Origin: an uncultured Eubacteriales bacterium
Lineage (GTDB): Bacteria > Bacillota > Clostridia > Christensenellales > Aristaeellaceae
Direction of reading: 5' to 3'
Assembly: GCA_902801765.1 (NCBI GenBank)
Contig: CADCJO010000013.1
Span: forward strand, 27,539-91,538
DNA length: 64,000 bases
The notes under the pieces are model-generated. The model ran no database searches. It saw nothing but the letters and a program-made list of their open reading frames with translations, and had not been told where the DNA came from. Positions 41,543-48,882 of the stretch are shown one piece after another. Within the stretch, counting starts at the first letter, position 1. Each line of letters begins with the position of its first letter. The position numbers and the translations under genes were made by a program.

Positions 41543-43033
41543 ATGATCAATCACAGCCTGATTTTCGCCAGAGCATACGAAAAAGAAATGGGGGAAAAAA
41601 TACCCGCATCCACCCGCCCCGTCTTTCATCTCACGCCGTGGGTGGGGTGGATGAACGACCCAAACGGTTTTTCCTATTATCGCGGCCAGTACCATCTGTT
41701 TTACCAGTATTATCCTTATGATACTGAGTGGAATTCCATGCACTGGGGCCATGCCGTGAGCTCTGACCTGCTGCGCTGGACGTATCTTCCCGCCGCGCTG
41801 GCGCCGGATGCGCCGTATGATTCCTTCGGCTGCTTCTCCGGCAGCGCCATCGAGCTGCCGGATGGAAAGCAAATGCTTTTGTACACCGGTGTACGCAAGG
41901 ACGGCGGGGAGCAGGGAAAAGATTACCAAACGCAATGCATCGCCGTGGGCGATGGGCTGGACTATCAAAAATACAAAAAGAACCCGGTGCTCACCGACGC
42001 CGATTTGCCCGCGGGCCTGAGCCCGCATGATTTCCGCGACCCCAAAATGTGGCGCACAGAGGACGGCGGCTATCGCTGCGTGATCGGCGCGCGGCGCATG
42101 GACAAGCGCGGCGTGCTGCTGCTGTACCGCAGCGAGGACGGCTTTTCCTGGCATTTTGAAAGCGTGCTGGCGGAAAACGACGGGCGCTTCGGCCTCATGT
42201 GGGAATGCCCGGATTTCTTTCCCCTGGAGGGAAAGCACGTGCTGTTCGTCAGCCCCCAGGACATGCTGCCGGAAGGCTTTGAGTACCACAACGGAAACGG
42301 CACCGTATGCCAGATCGGTACATTCGATGAAAAGACCCTGCGCTTTATTCCGGAGCATAACCAGGCCATCGACTACGGCATCGACTTTTACGCGCCTCAG
42401 ACCATCCTGACCCCGGACGGCAGGCGGGTGATGATCGGCTGGATGCAGAACTGGGATACCTGCAAGAATACCGGCTACGAGGACCGGCAATGGTTCGGCC
42501 AAATGAGCCTGCCCCGGGAGCTTTCTATCCGCAACGGCCGGCTGTACCAGCAGCCCATCCGGGAGCTTGAGCGCTATCGCGGCCCCAAGGTGGAATACAA
42601 AAACGTGCCCATCAGCGAGTGTGCTGCTCTGGATGGCATCAAAGGCCGCTGTGTGGAAATGGATATCCGCGTCCGCCCGGAAGACCCGGAAAAGCCCTAC
42701 CATAAATTCACCATGCGCTTTGCCCAGGACAGTCAATACCATTCCCTGCTCAGCTTCCGTCCCCACGAATCCCTGCTGAAAATTGACCGCAAGTTCTCCG
42801 GCTCCCGCCGGGCATACATCCATCAGCGCCGCTGCCAGGTAGCCCAGCGCGGCGGGGAAATTCATCTGCGTGTGATCCTGGACCGGTTCAGCATCGAGGT
42901 GTTCATCAACGATGGCGAGCAGGTGATGACCGCTACCATCCTCACCGATCCCTCCGCCCGGGACATCGTCTTTGAGGCCGACGGAAAGGCTGTGATGGAC
43001 ATCACCAAATACAGCCTGTTTTCGGAAGACTGA
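41543..43033 (+). CDS. GH32 beta-fructofuranosidase (sucrase/invertase-like)
   Basis: The 496-residue canonical GH32 enzyme has no signal peptide, so it cleaves imported sucrose, sucrose phosphate or fructo-oligosaccharides. All three catalytic motifs are classical: D39 in GWMNDPNG, D166 in FRDPK and E221 in WECPD. The C-terminal beta-sandwich begins near 335. The start has AAGGATGGAG upstream. It is the last gene of the operon; the structured element (43107-43320) and a terminator (43327-43363) follow. Confidence 0.93.
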   Translation: MINHSLIFARAYEKEMGEKIPASTRPVFHLTPWVGWMNDPNGFSYYRGQYHLFYQYYPYDTEWNSMHWGHAVSSDLLRWTYLPAALAPDAPYDSFGCFSGSAIELPDGKQMLLYTGVRKDGGEQGKDYQTQCIAVGDGLDYQKYKKNPVLTDADLPAGLSPHDFRDPKMWRTEDGGYRCVIGARRMDKRGVLLLYRSEDGFSWHFESVLAENDGRFGLMWECPDFFPLEGKHVLFVSPQDMLPEGFEYHNGNGTVCQIGTFDEKTLRFIPEHNQAIDYGIDFYAPQTILTPDGRRVMIGWMQNWDTCKNTGYEDRQWFGQMSLPRELSIRNGRLYQQPIRELERYRGPKVEYKNVPISECAALDGIKGRCVEMDIRVRPEDPEKPYHKFTMRFAQDSQYHSLLSFRPHESLLKIDRKFSGSRRAYIHQRRCQVAQRGGEIHLRVILDRFSIEVFINDGEQVMTATILTDPSARDIVFEADGKAVMDITKYSLFSED

Positions 43034-43106
43034 ACCGTCAAACGGATGAAATGTTTCCCGGACATGCTGGACGGACAGACCGAAACGCGGTTCATGCGGG
43101 ACGATA

Positions 43107-43320
43107 CGGAAATCGAAAGTCTGCGGGCCGTCTTTCAATGGAAACATCAATGATTTGTGATACTATTTCTCGTCTAAAATATTGAAAGATTCGGGATGGA
43201 TTTTTCGTTCTGGCAAAGCTGAATGAAGGGAGGACGAACCGTCGATGACCGCCTGTGGTGAAGCACAGCCAGGACGGAAAAGACGCCCGAAGATTCAATG
43301 GTTTAGACGAGAAATAGTAT
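43107..43320 (+). ncRNA. Candidate structured RNA or relic element sharing a core with 12.6 kb
   Basis: A perfect 19-bp inverted repeat (43160-43178 with 43302-43320) encloses a core (43193-43240) nearly matching 12691-12738. The following hairpins are conserved in shape but not in sequence between the copies: GACG/CGTC here versus CGTAGC/GCTACG there, and CTGTG/CACAG here versus GGCA/TGCC there. A TCTTTC-ATGG-AACATCAAT segment upstream is also shared. A terminator follows within 10 bases. Orientation is assumed from the terminator. Function unknown. Confidence 0.55.
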
Positions 43321-43326
43321 AAATTG

Positions 43327-43363
43327 GCATTGCCAGGCATTTCTTGTCTGGCAATGCTTTTTT
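43327..43363 (+). terminator. Rho-independent terminator
   Basis: A perfect 10-bp stem (GCATTGCCAG / CTGGCAATGC) is followed by six T. It could end the GH32 operon or the candidate RNA. Confidence 0.9.
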
Positions 43364-43473
43364 CGGCCGAAAACTGTTACAGGAAGCAGCATTCTTCTGT
43401 TCTTCGGCGGCAAGCATGGGCAGATGGATCGCAAAGGCCGGGAAGGGCAGCAAACCCAAATACAAATTTCCTG

Positions 43474-43502
43474 TTTTCAGGCAACTGTTTTTATGCTATA
43501 AT
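43474..43502 (+). promoter_or_regulatory. Promoter of the peptide/exporter locus
   Basis: TTTTCA (43474-43479) and TATAAT (43497-43502) are spaced by 17 bases, with TG before the -10 box. The peptide start is 41 bases downstream. Confidence 0.75.
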
Positions 43503-43542
43503 GAAACGAGACAATGCAAAAAAAGAAAGGGGAATTCTTGCA

Positions 43543-43911
43543 ATGAGTGAAAACATGAAGAAGGTACTGGAACTGCTGAAGAAGAACCCGGAGCTGCAGG
43601 AAAAGGTGATGGCGGCGCTCAAAAACCTGGACGCGGAAGCCGATGTGGAAAAGCTGCTGAACGATGTGTTTGCTCCCATCGCCAAGGAAGCGGGCGTTCA
43701 GCTTACAGCGGAAGACGTGAAGAGCTTTGCGGAAAACGTATCGGAAGACGCGCCCCTATCGGCGGATGACCTGGCGGACGTGAACGGCGGGTTCCTGTAC
43801 GGCATATTTCCGCTGATCGGAAAGGTCGTTCAGGGCATCACGAACGTCGTCAACCAAATGAATAAAAAGCCGGAGCCTGATGATGTCAAAAAAAAGGGGA
43901 CGACAAGGTGA
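43543..43911 (+). CDS. Double-glycine leader peptide precursor (NHLP/Nif11-like)
   Basis: The 122-residue precursor has a long helical, acidic leader (residues 1-83) ending in LSADDLADVNGG, the motif cut by C39 peptidases. The leader length and the acidic LTAEDVKSFAENVSEDAPLS stretch resemble Nif11/NHLP leaders. The predicted mature part (84-122) is 39 residues: a hydrophobic, amphipathic half (FLYGIFPLIGKVV) and a charged lysine-rich tail. It has no Cys and no Ser, so lanthipeptide or thiazole chemistry on Cys is excluded. Start 43543 follows AAAGGGG; the frame upstream is not coding. The exporter genes lie downstream in the same direction. Confidence 0.75.
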   Translation: MSENMKKVLELLKKNPELQEKVMAALKNLDAEADVEKLLNDVFAPIAKEAGVQLTAEDVKSFAENVSEDAPLSADDLADVNGGFLYGIFPLIGKVVQGITNVVNQMNKKPEPDDVKKKGTTR

Positions 43912-43996
43912 GCAAATTATGCAGGCTGCCATTCTCATCTGATCCAGCAGTGCCGTTCATTTTTCTTTGATTATCGGCATGGTATAGGGACATTCC

Positions 43997-45781
43997 ATGA
44001 AAAAGAAAAACAGAAAGCTGGCCGTGCAGGTCAGCTTGATCGTGACCGTCATGTTCATCCTGGCCCTCGCGCTGATCGGCTGGGTCGTGCTGAACGGCAC
44101 AAAACAAATGTACTTTGAATCCAAAAATGAGAAGATCGAGGAGGAAATGACGGAATACAAAAGCCTGCTCATGAACCCGGAGATCGTGGGCTGGGTGCTG
44201 GATCGGTGGCAGAGCGACCCGGACATGGTGCTGGAGCCCGCTACGAATTTGGAAGAAGAAATATATAACGAGTTTATCTATTCCCGGTTTGTGGCCGAGC
44301 TGGATAACATTGAGGATTTGAAGGAAATGGAGCCGGAGACACAGCGGGCGTATTTGAAAGCGCTGTACCGGTTCCTGGCGGCCTGGATAGACGACAAACG
44401 AGAGGACGGAAAATTCGACAGCTTTTATCTGCTGGATATCCGCGGCGATGACGACGCACTCTGGCAGGCCGGGGATAATTACGTTGTCATCATGGAATGC
44501 AGCCTGGAAACGGATCAAACGCAAAACCACCGCCTGGGTGAACATTGGAGCAAAAGCGCACAATACAGCTTTCTTTCCTTTCTTCAAGGCGGCGAATCAA
44601 GCGCGGAAGACGTGGAGATGATGTACTTCGAGCTGACCGACGATCAGGAAACAAAGGTTGTCGCTGCGGCCCCGGTGTTCCTGAACGGTGAGCTTCGGTA
44701 TGTGGTCTGTCTGGAATACAGCTGGGAAGTCTTTGCCGATATCCTGAATCAAAACCTTCGCTCCATGGCCCTGTGGGGCGGCGTCAGCCTGCTGATTGTG
44801 AACGCGCTGCTCATTCTGTTTATTTATTTCAAGGCGGTGCGGCCCATGGTGCAGGTGAACAGCGGCATTCATGAATACATGGAAACCAAGGACGGCGCCG
44901 CCGCCGTGCAAAGCATGAGCCGCATCCGGGAGAAAAACGAGGTCGGCAGACTGGCGGACAGCATCGCCGCCATGGCGGTGGAGATCGACCGCTCCACCCG
45001 GGAAAACCTTCGGCTGCATGACGAACAGGCAAGAGTGGCGGCTGAGCTGGATTTGGCCGCGAAGATTCAGGCGGACAGCCTGCCCGCGGTCTTCCCGGAC
45101 AGGCCAGATATACGGCTGTTCGCGTCCATGATTCCGGCCAAGGAGGTCGGCGGCGACTTCTATGATTTCTTCTTCATTGATGACGGCCATTTGGGGCTGG
45201 TGATTGCCGACGTGTCGGGCAAAGGCATTCCCGCCGCGCTGTTTATGATGCTGTCCAAAAACCTGATCAAAAACTACGCCATGAGCGGCCTCTCCCCCGC
45301 CGAGGTGCTGAACCGGACGAACGCCAGCCTGTGTGAAAACAACCGGAACAATATGTTTGTCACCGTGTGGTTCGGGATTCTGGACGTTGCGACCGGGCAT
45401 GTCACCGCCGCCAACGGCGGACACGAATATCCGATGCTTCGGAAGGCAAACGGCAGTTTTGAATTGTTGAAAGACAAGCATGGCACGGTGCTGGGCGCTT
45501 TGAAAAGGAAAACCTATACCGAATATCAATTTGACATCGAACCCGGCGGCACGCTCTTTGTCTACACCGACGGCGCCCCGGAAGCCACCGACGCGCGGGA
45601 GCGGATGTTCGGCACCGACAGAATGCTGGAGGCCCTGAATCATCAGCCCGGCGCCGAGCCCGATACGCTGCTGCAAAACATGCAGACCGCCATCGGCCGG
45701 TTTGTCGGAGACGCGCCGCAGTTTGACGATTTGACAATGCTTTGCGTAAAATACATATCTTCAAAGGAGGAGCTGCCATGA
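43997..45781 (+). CDS. Membrane sensor with SpoIIE-type PP2C serine phosphatase
   Basis: This 594-residue protein has two membrane helices (residues ~7-33 and ~253-278) bracketing an extracytoplasmic sensing domain of about 220 residues. A HAMP-like linker and coiled-coil (~280-345) lead to a SpoIIE/RsbU phosphatase (~350-590). Metal-binding segments are GGDFYDFF, IADVSGKG, YTDGAPEA and the final FDDLT. Such enzymes dephosphorylate STAS antagonists; the STAS gene overlaps it by four bases, so the pair is strongly linked. The location between the peptide and its exporter suggests that the phosphatase senses the peptide or export status, which is inference. Confidence 0.9.
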   Translation: MKKKNRKLAVQVSLIVTVMFILALALIGWVVLNGTKQMYFESKNEKIEEEMTEYKSLLMNPEIVGWVLDRWQSDPDMVLEPATNLEEEIYNEFIYSRFVAELDNIEDLKEMEPETQRAYLKALYRFLAAWIDDKREDGKFDSFYLLDIRGDDDALWQAGDNYVVIMECSLETDQTQNHRLGEHWSKSAQYSFLSFLQGGESSAEDVEMMYFELTDDQETKVVAAAPVFLNGELRYVVCLEYSWEVFADILNQNLRSMALWGGVSLLIVNALLILFIYFKAVRPMVQVNSGIHEYMETKDGAAAVQSMSRIREKNEVGRLADSIAAMAVEIDRSTRENLRLHDEQARVAAELDLAAKIQADSLPAVFPDRPDIRLFASMIPAKEVGGDFYDFFFIDDGHLGLVIADVSGKGIPAALFMMLSKNLIKNYAMSGLSPAEVLNRTNASLCENNRNNMFVTVWFGILDVATGHVTAANGGHEYPMLRKANGSFELLKDKHGTVLGALKRKTYTEYQFDIEPGGTLFVYTDGAPEATDARERMFGTDRMLEALNHQPGAEPDTLLQNMQTAIGRFVGDAPQFDDLTMLCVKYISSKEELP

Positions 45782-46074
45782 CCATCACCATGAACAGGAA
45801 GGACAATGAGCTCACCGTCGCGCTGGAAGGGCGGCTGGACACGCTCACCTCCCCCGACCTGGAGGAACAGCTGGAGCCCGCCTTGAAGGACGTGGAAAAG
45901 CTCATCTTCGATTTTGAAAAGCTGACGTACATTTCCAGCGCCGGGCTGCGCGTCCTGCTGATGGCGCTGCAGGTCATGGAAGATCAGGGGGAAATGAAAG
46001 TTCGGAATGTCTGTCCCGAAATCATGGATGTGCTCCAGGTCACTGGCCTGATCGATGATATTTGCGTGGAATAA
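45778..46074 (+). CDS. STAS-domain anti-sigma factor antagonist
   Basis: The 98-residue protein has the SpoIIAA/RsbV fold: strand-rich N terminus (ELTVALEGRLD), then KLIFDFEKLTYISSAGLRVLL, in which S54 is the predicted phosphorylation site. The dephosphorylated form normally binds an anti-sigma kinase and frees a partner. Its ATG overlaps the phosphatase stop (ATGA). No serine kinase of the RsbW type and no matching sigma factor is in the locus, so the partner must be encoded elsewhere or the output is different. Confidence 0.92.
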   Translation: MTITMNRKDNELTVALEGRLDTLTSPDLEEQLEPALKDVEKLIFDFEKLTYISSAGLRVLLMALQVMEDQGEMKVRNVCPEIMDVLQVTGLIDDICVE

Positions 46075-46100
46075 GCGAGGCCCGATCAACACGGTGCAAA

Positions 46101-46247
46101 ATGCAGGAAAACCAACCGGCCGGCGTCCTCAGCTTTTCCGGCCAGGGGAGGCCGTACAAACCGTTGGAAAAGGCCGACCCCAATTTGAAGCCTGCGAATA
46201 ACAGGGATGCACGAAACGTCCTCACGATCAAGAAACGTATAGGGTGA
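46101..46247 (+). CDS. Possible small protein (48 residues) in the exporter locus
   Basis: An ATG frame at 46101-46247 encodes a basic, proline-rich small protein containing GQGRPYKPLEKADPN and ending ARNVLTIKKRIG. It fills the 178-base gap between the STAS and HlyD-like genes, and its stop overlaps a GTG (GTGA) directly upstream of the HlyD-like start. No strong ribosome site is present. It has no double glycine and no signal peptide. It may be a real accessory peptide of the locus or an untranslated spacer. Confidence 0.4.
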   Translation: MQENQPAGVLSFSGQGRPYKPLEKADPNLKPANNRDARNVLTIKKRIG

Positions 46248-46252
46248 AAAAG

Positions 46253-46672
46253 ATGGCAGAGAGAAAAGAAAACGTCTTTCGCAAAAAAGCGCTGGATGAA
46301 ATTCGTTCGCCCGAACAATTGAATGATTATCTGAAAGTGACGAATCCCGGTGTCTGGGTCATCCTGGCCGCCGCGGTTCTTCTTTTTGCGGGGCTGTTTG
46401 CCTGGGCGTCCATCGGCAAGCTGGAAACCACTGTTCCCGCCCTCGCCATGATTGAGGATGGCACCGCCAGAATCACGCTGACCGGCGCCGTCGCAAACAT
46501 CACCTCCGATATGAAGGTGCGCATTGACGATAATCGCTACGATATTTCCGCCGTCGACCGGGACGCGTACGGCAGGCCCGTCGCGGCGGCTCCGGTTCCC
46601 CTGCCGGACGGTGCCTATGACGCAAAGGTCATCCTGGAAACGGTCTCCCCCATTTCCTTTTTGATTCGATAA
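46253..46672 (+). CDS. Reduced HlyD-like NHLM-type secretion protein
   Basis: The 139-residue protein has a cytoplasmic N terminus (residues 1-37, with RKKALDEIRSPEQLNDYLKVTNPG), one membrane helix (~38-58) and a short beta-rich outer part with a single barrel-like segment. The N-terminal half matches NHLM bacteriocin-system secretion proteins, which are membrane-fusion (HlyD) proteins usually two to three times longer. Here the coiled-coil hairpin is missing, consistent with a Gram-positive envelope. Start 46253 has AGGGTGA upstream; GTG 46244 is an alternative. Confidence 0.7.
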   Translation: MAERKENVFRKKALDEIRSPEQLNDYLKVTNPGVWVILAAAVLLFAGLFAWASIGKLETTVPALAMIEDGTARITLTGAVANITSDMKVRIDDNRYDISAVDRDAYGRPVAAAPVPLPDGAYDAKVILETVSPISFLIR

Positions 46673-46685
46673 GGTGAGCGGGAAC

Positions 46686-48866
46686 ATGAAGGAAAAGAAA
46701 GCAAAACAGCCCGTCACCAAAGGCGTGGCGAAGGTACCGGTCATCATGCAGCTGGAAGCCCTGGAATGCGGGGCGGCGGCGCTGGCCATGGTGATGGCGT
46801 ATTACGGAAAATGGATTCCTCTGGAGCAGGTGCGCGCCGACTGCGGCGTTTCCCGCGACGGCTCCAACGCCAAAAACGTGTACCTGGCGGCGCAGAGCTA
46901 CGGGTTTCAGGTGGGGGCTTTCCGCAGAAGCCCTGAAACGCTTCGGGAAAAGGGACAGTTTCCCTGCATCATCCATTGGGATTTCAATCATTTTGTGGTG
47001 CTGGACGGCTTTCACGGAAAAACCGCCTGTATCAACGACCCCGCCCGCGGCTTTGTAAAAGTTGGCGAGGAAGAGTTTGATCGGTCCTTCACCGGGATCG
47101 TTCTCATTCCAACGCCCGGCCCGGAGTTCAAGCCGGAGGGCAAACGAAAGAGCACCGTGGCATTTGCAAAAAAGCGCCTGATCGGCGCGGGCGCGGCGGT
47201 GGCGTTCGTGATGATGACCACCATCGTTTCCTATTTATTCGGTATCGTGAATCCCGTCATGTCCCAGGTGTTTATGGACAGGCTGCTGTCCGGCACGAAT
47301 CGGGATTGGCTGATGCCCTTCATCGGCCTGATGATCGGCCTGGGCGTTTTGCAGGTGGCCGTTGCCTGGGCGCAGGCGATTTATTCCCTCAAAATCAGTG
47401 GGAAAATGGCCCTGATCGGCAGCACCAGCTATATGTGGAAGGTGCTGCACATGCCCATGGAGTTTTTCTCCCAGCGCATGGCGGGGGATATTCAGCAGCG
47501 GCGCGGCACCAACGAAACCATTGCCGGCACCCTCGTGAGCACGCTGGCCCCTCTGGTGCTGAATTCCATCATGATGGTGCTTTATCTGGTGCTGATGCTG
47601 CGGCGCAGCATGCCGCTGACCGCCATCGGCATCTTCACCATCGCGCTGAATATCGTGATGTCTCGCGTCATTTCCGAAAAGCGCCTGAACATCACCCGGG
47701 TTCTGCAGCGCGACAGCGGCAAGCTGGCAGCCACCACCGTCTCCGGTATCGAGATGGTGGAAACCATCAAGGCCAGCGGCGCGGAACGGGGCTTCTTCCG
47801 CAAATGGGCGGGGTATCAGGCGTCGGTCAACGCGCAGAACGTGAAAGCCGCCAAAACCAACGAGCTGCTGGGCACCATTCCCCTGTTCTTCAGCACGCTG
47901 GCCGGGTACGCCGTGCTGGTTCTGGGCGTCTGGTTCATCATGCGGGGCGAGCTCACCCTGGGCGTCCTGCAAATGTTCCAGGGTTTCCTGACCGCCTTCA
48001 TGGAGCCTGCCATGACGTTTATCAACGCAGGACAGATGCTCCAGGAAATGCGCACGGATATGGAGCGGATCGAGGACGTGATGGAGTATCCGGAGGACAA
48101 AAACGCCCTGGACAATCCGGAAGCGTCCGATCAGCCCATGAAGAAGCTGCGGGGAAGCGTGGAGCTGAAAAACGTGTCCTTTGGCTATTCCCGGCTGGCT
48201 CCGCCGCTGATTCAGGATTTCTCCATCACCATGAAGCCAGGCAGCCGGGTGGCCTTCGTCGGCGCCTCCGGCAGCGGCAAATCCACCCTGTCCAGGCTGA
48301 TTTCGGGGCTGTATGCCCCCTGGAGCGGGGAAATCCTATTCGACGGCAGGCCGCGCTCCGCTTATCCCCGGCCCGTGATGACGGGCTCCGTGGCGGTGGT
48401 GGATCAGGACATTACCCTGTTTGAGGATACGATTGCCGCCAACATCAAAATGTGGGATGAATCCATCAAGGATTTTGAAATGATCCTGGCTGCCCGCGAC
48501 GCGCAGATTCACGAGGATATCATGCAGCGCGAAGGCGGCTACGACCATAAGCTGACCGACGGAGGCCGCGACCTGTCCGGCGGCCAGCGGCAGCGTCTGG
48601 AAATCGCCCGCGTGCTGGCCCAGGACCCGTCCATCATCATTCTGGACGAGGCCACCTCCGCCCTGGACGCAAAAACAGAATACGAGGTCGTGAAAGCCAT
48701 CAAGGACCGGGGCATCACCTGCATCGTCATCGCCCACCGCCTGTCCACCATCCGCGACTGCGACGAGATCGTTGTGCTGGATCACGGTCAGGTCGCGGAA
48801 CGCGGCACGCATGACGAACTGATGCGGCTGGGCGGAGCTTATACCCAGCTCGTTGCCAATGAGTGA
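46686..48866 (+). CDS. NHLP-type C39 peptidase/permease/ATPase exporter
   Basis: The 726-residue protein is a peptidase-containing ABC exporter. The N-terminal C39 peptidase (1-~140) has C28 in LECGAA, the His in WDFNHFVVLDG and the Asp in INDPARG. Six membrane helices follow (~165-450). The ATPase domain has Walker A GASGSGKST, signature LSGGQRQR and Walker B IILDEATSALD. It should cut the precursor after the double glycine and export the mature peptide. Start 46686 is chosen because AAGGTGA is 8 bases upstream; GTG 46674 lacks a site. It pairs with the next gene. Confidence 0.92.
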   Translation: MKEKKAKQPVTKGVAKVPVIMQLEALECGAAALAMVMAYYGKWIPLEQVRADCGVSRDGSNAKNVYLAAQSYGFQVGAFRRSPETLREKGQFPCIIHWDFNHFVVLDGFHGKTACINDPARGFVKVGEEEFDRSFTGIVLIPTPGPEFKPEGKRKSTVAFAKKRLIGAGAAVAFVMMTTIVSYLFGIVNPVMSQVFMDRLLSGTNRDWLMPFIGLMIGLGVLQVAVAWAQAIYSLKISGKMALIGSTSYMWKVLHMPMEFFSQRMAGDIQQRRGTNETIAGTLVSTLAPLVLNSIMMVLYLVLMLRRSMPLTAIGIFTIALNIVMSRVISEKRLNITRVLQRDSGKLAATTVSGIEMVETIKASGAERGFFRKWAGYQASVNAQNVKAAKTNELLGTIPLFFSTLAGYAVLVLGVWFIMRGELTLGVLQMFQGFLTAFMEPAMTFINAGQMLQEMRTDMERIEDVMEYPEDKNALDNPEASDQPMKKLRGSVELKNVSFGYSRLAPPLIQDFSITMKPGSRVAFVGASGSGKSTLSRLISGLYAPWSGEILFDGRPRSAYPRPVMTGSVAVVDQDITLFEDTIAANIKMWDESIKDFEMILAARDAQIHEDIMQREGGYDHKLTDGGRDLSGGQRQRLEIARVLAQDPSIIILDEATSALDAKTEYEVVKAIKDRGITCIVIAHRLSTIRDCDEIVVLDHGQVAERGTHDELMRLGGAYTQLVANE

Positions 48867-48882
48867 AGGCGGGTGAGAAAAA

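Larger units (their letters stand above)
43034..43542. other. Intergenic region with structured element, terminator and promoter
   Basis: These 509 bases hold a structured element (43107-43320), a strong terminator (43327-43363) and the promoter of the peptide locus (43474-43502). The open frame that extends the peptide gene upstream to 43324 crosses the terminator and promoter and is not coding. Confidence 0.75.

Noticed and set aside
43324..43911. An upstream extension of the leader-peptide gene
   Set aside because: It would run through a terminator hairpin and the -35/-10 promoter boxes; the ribosome site fits 43543.
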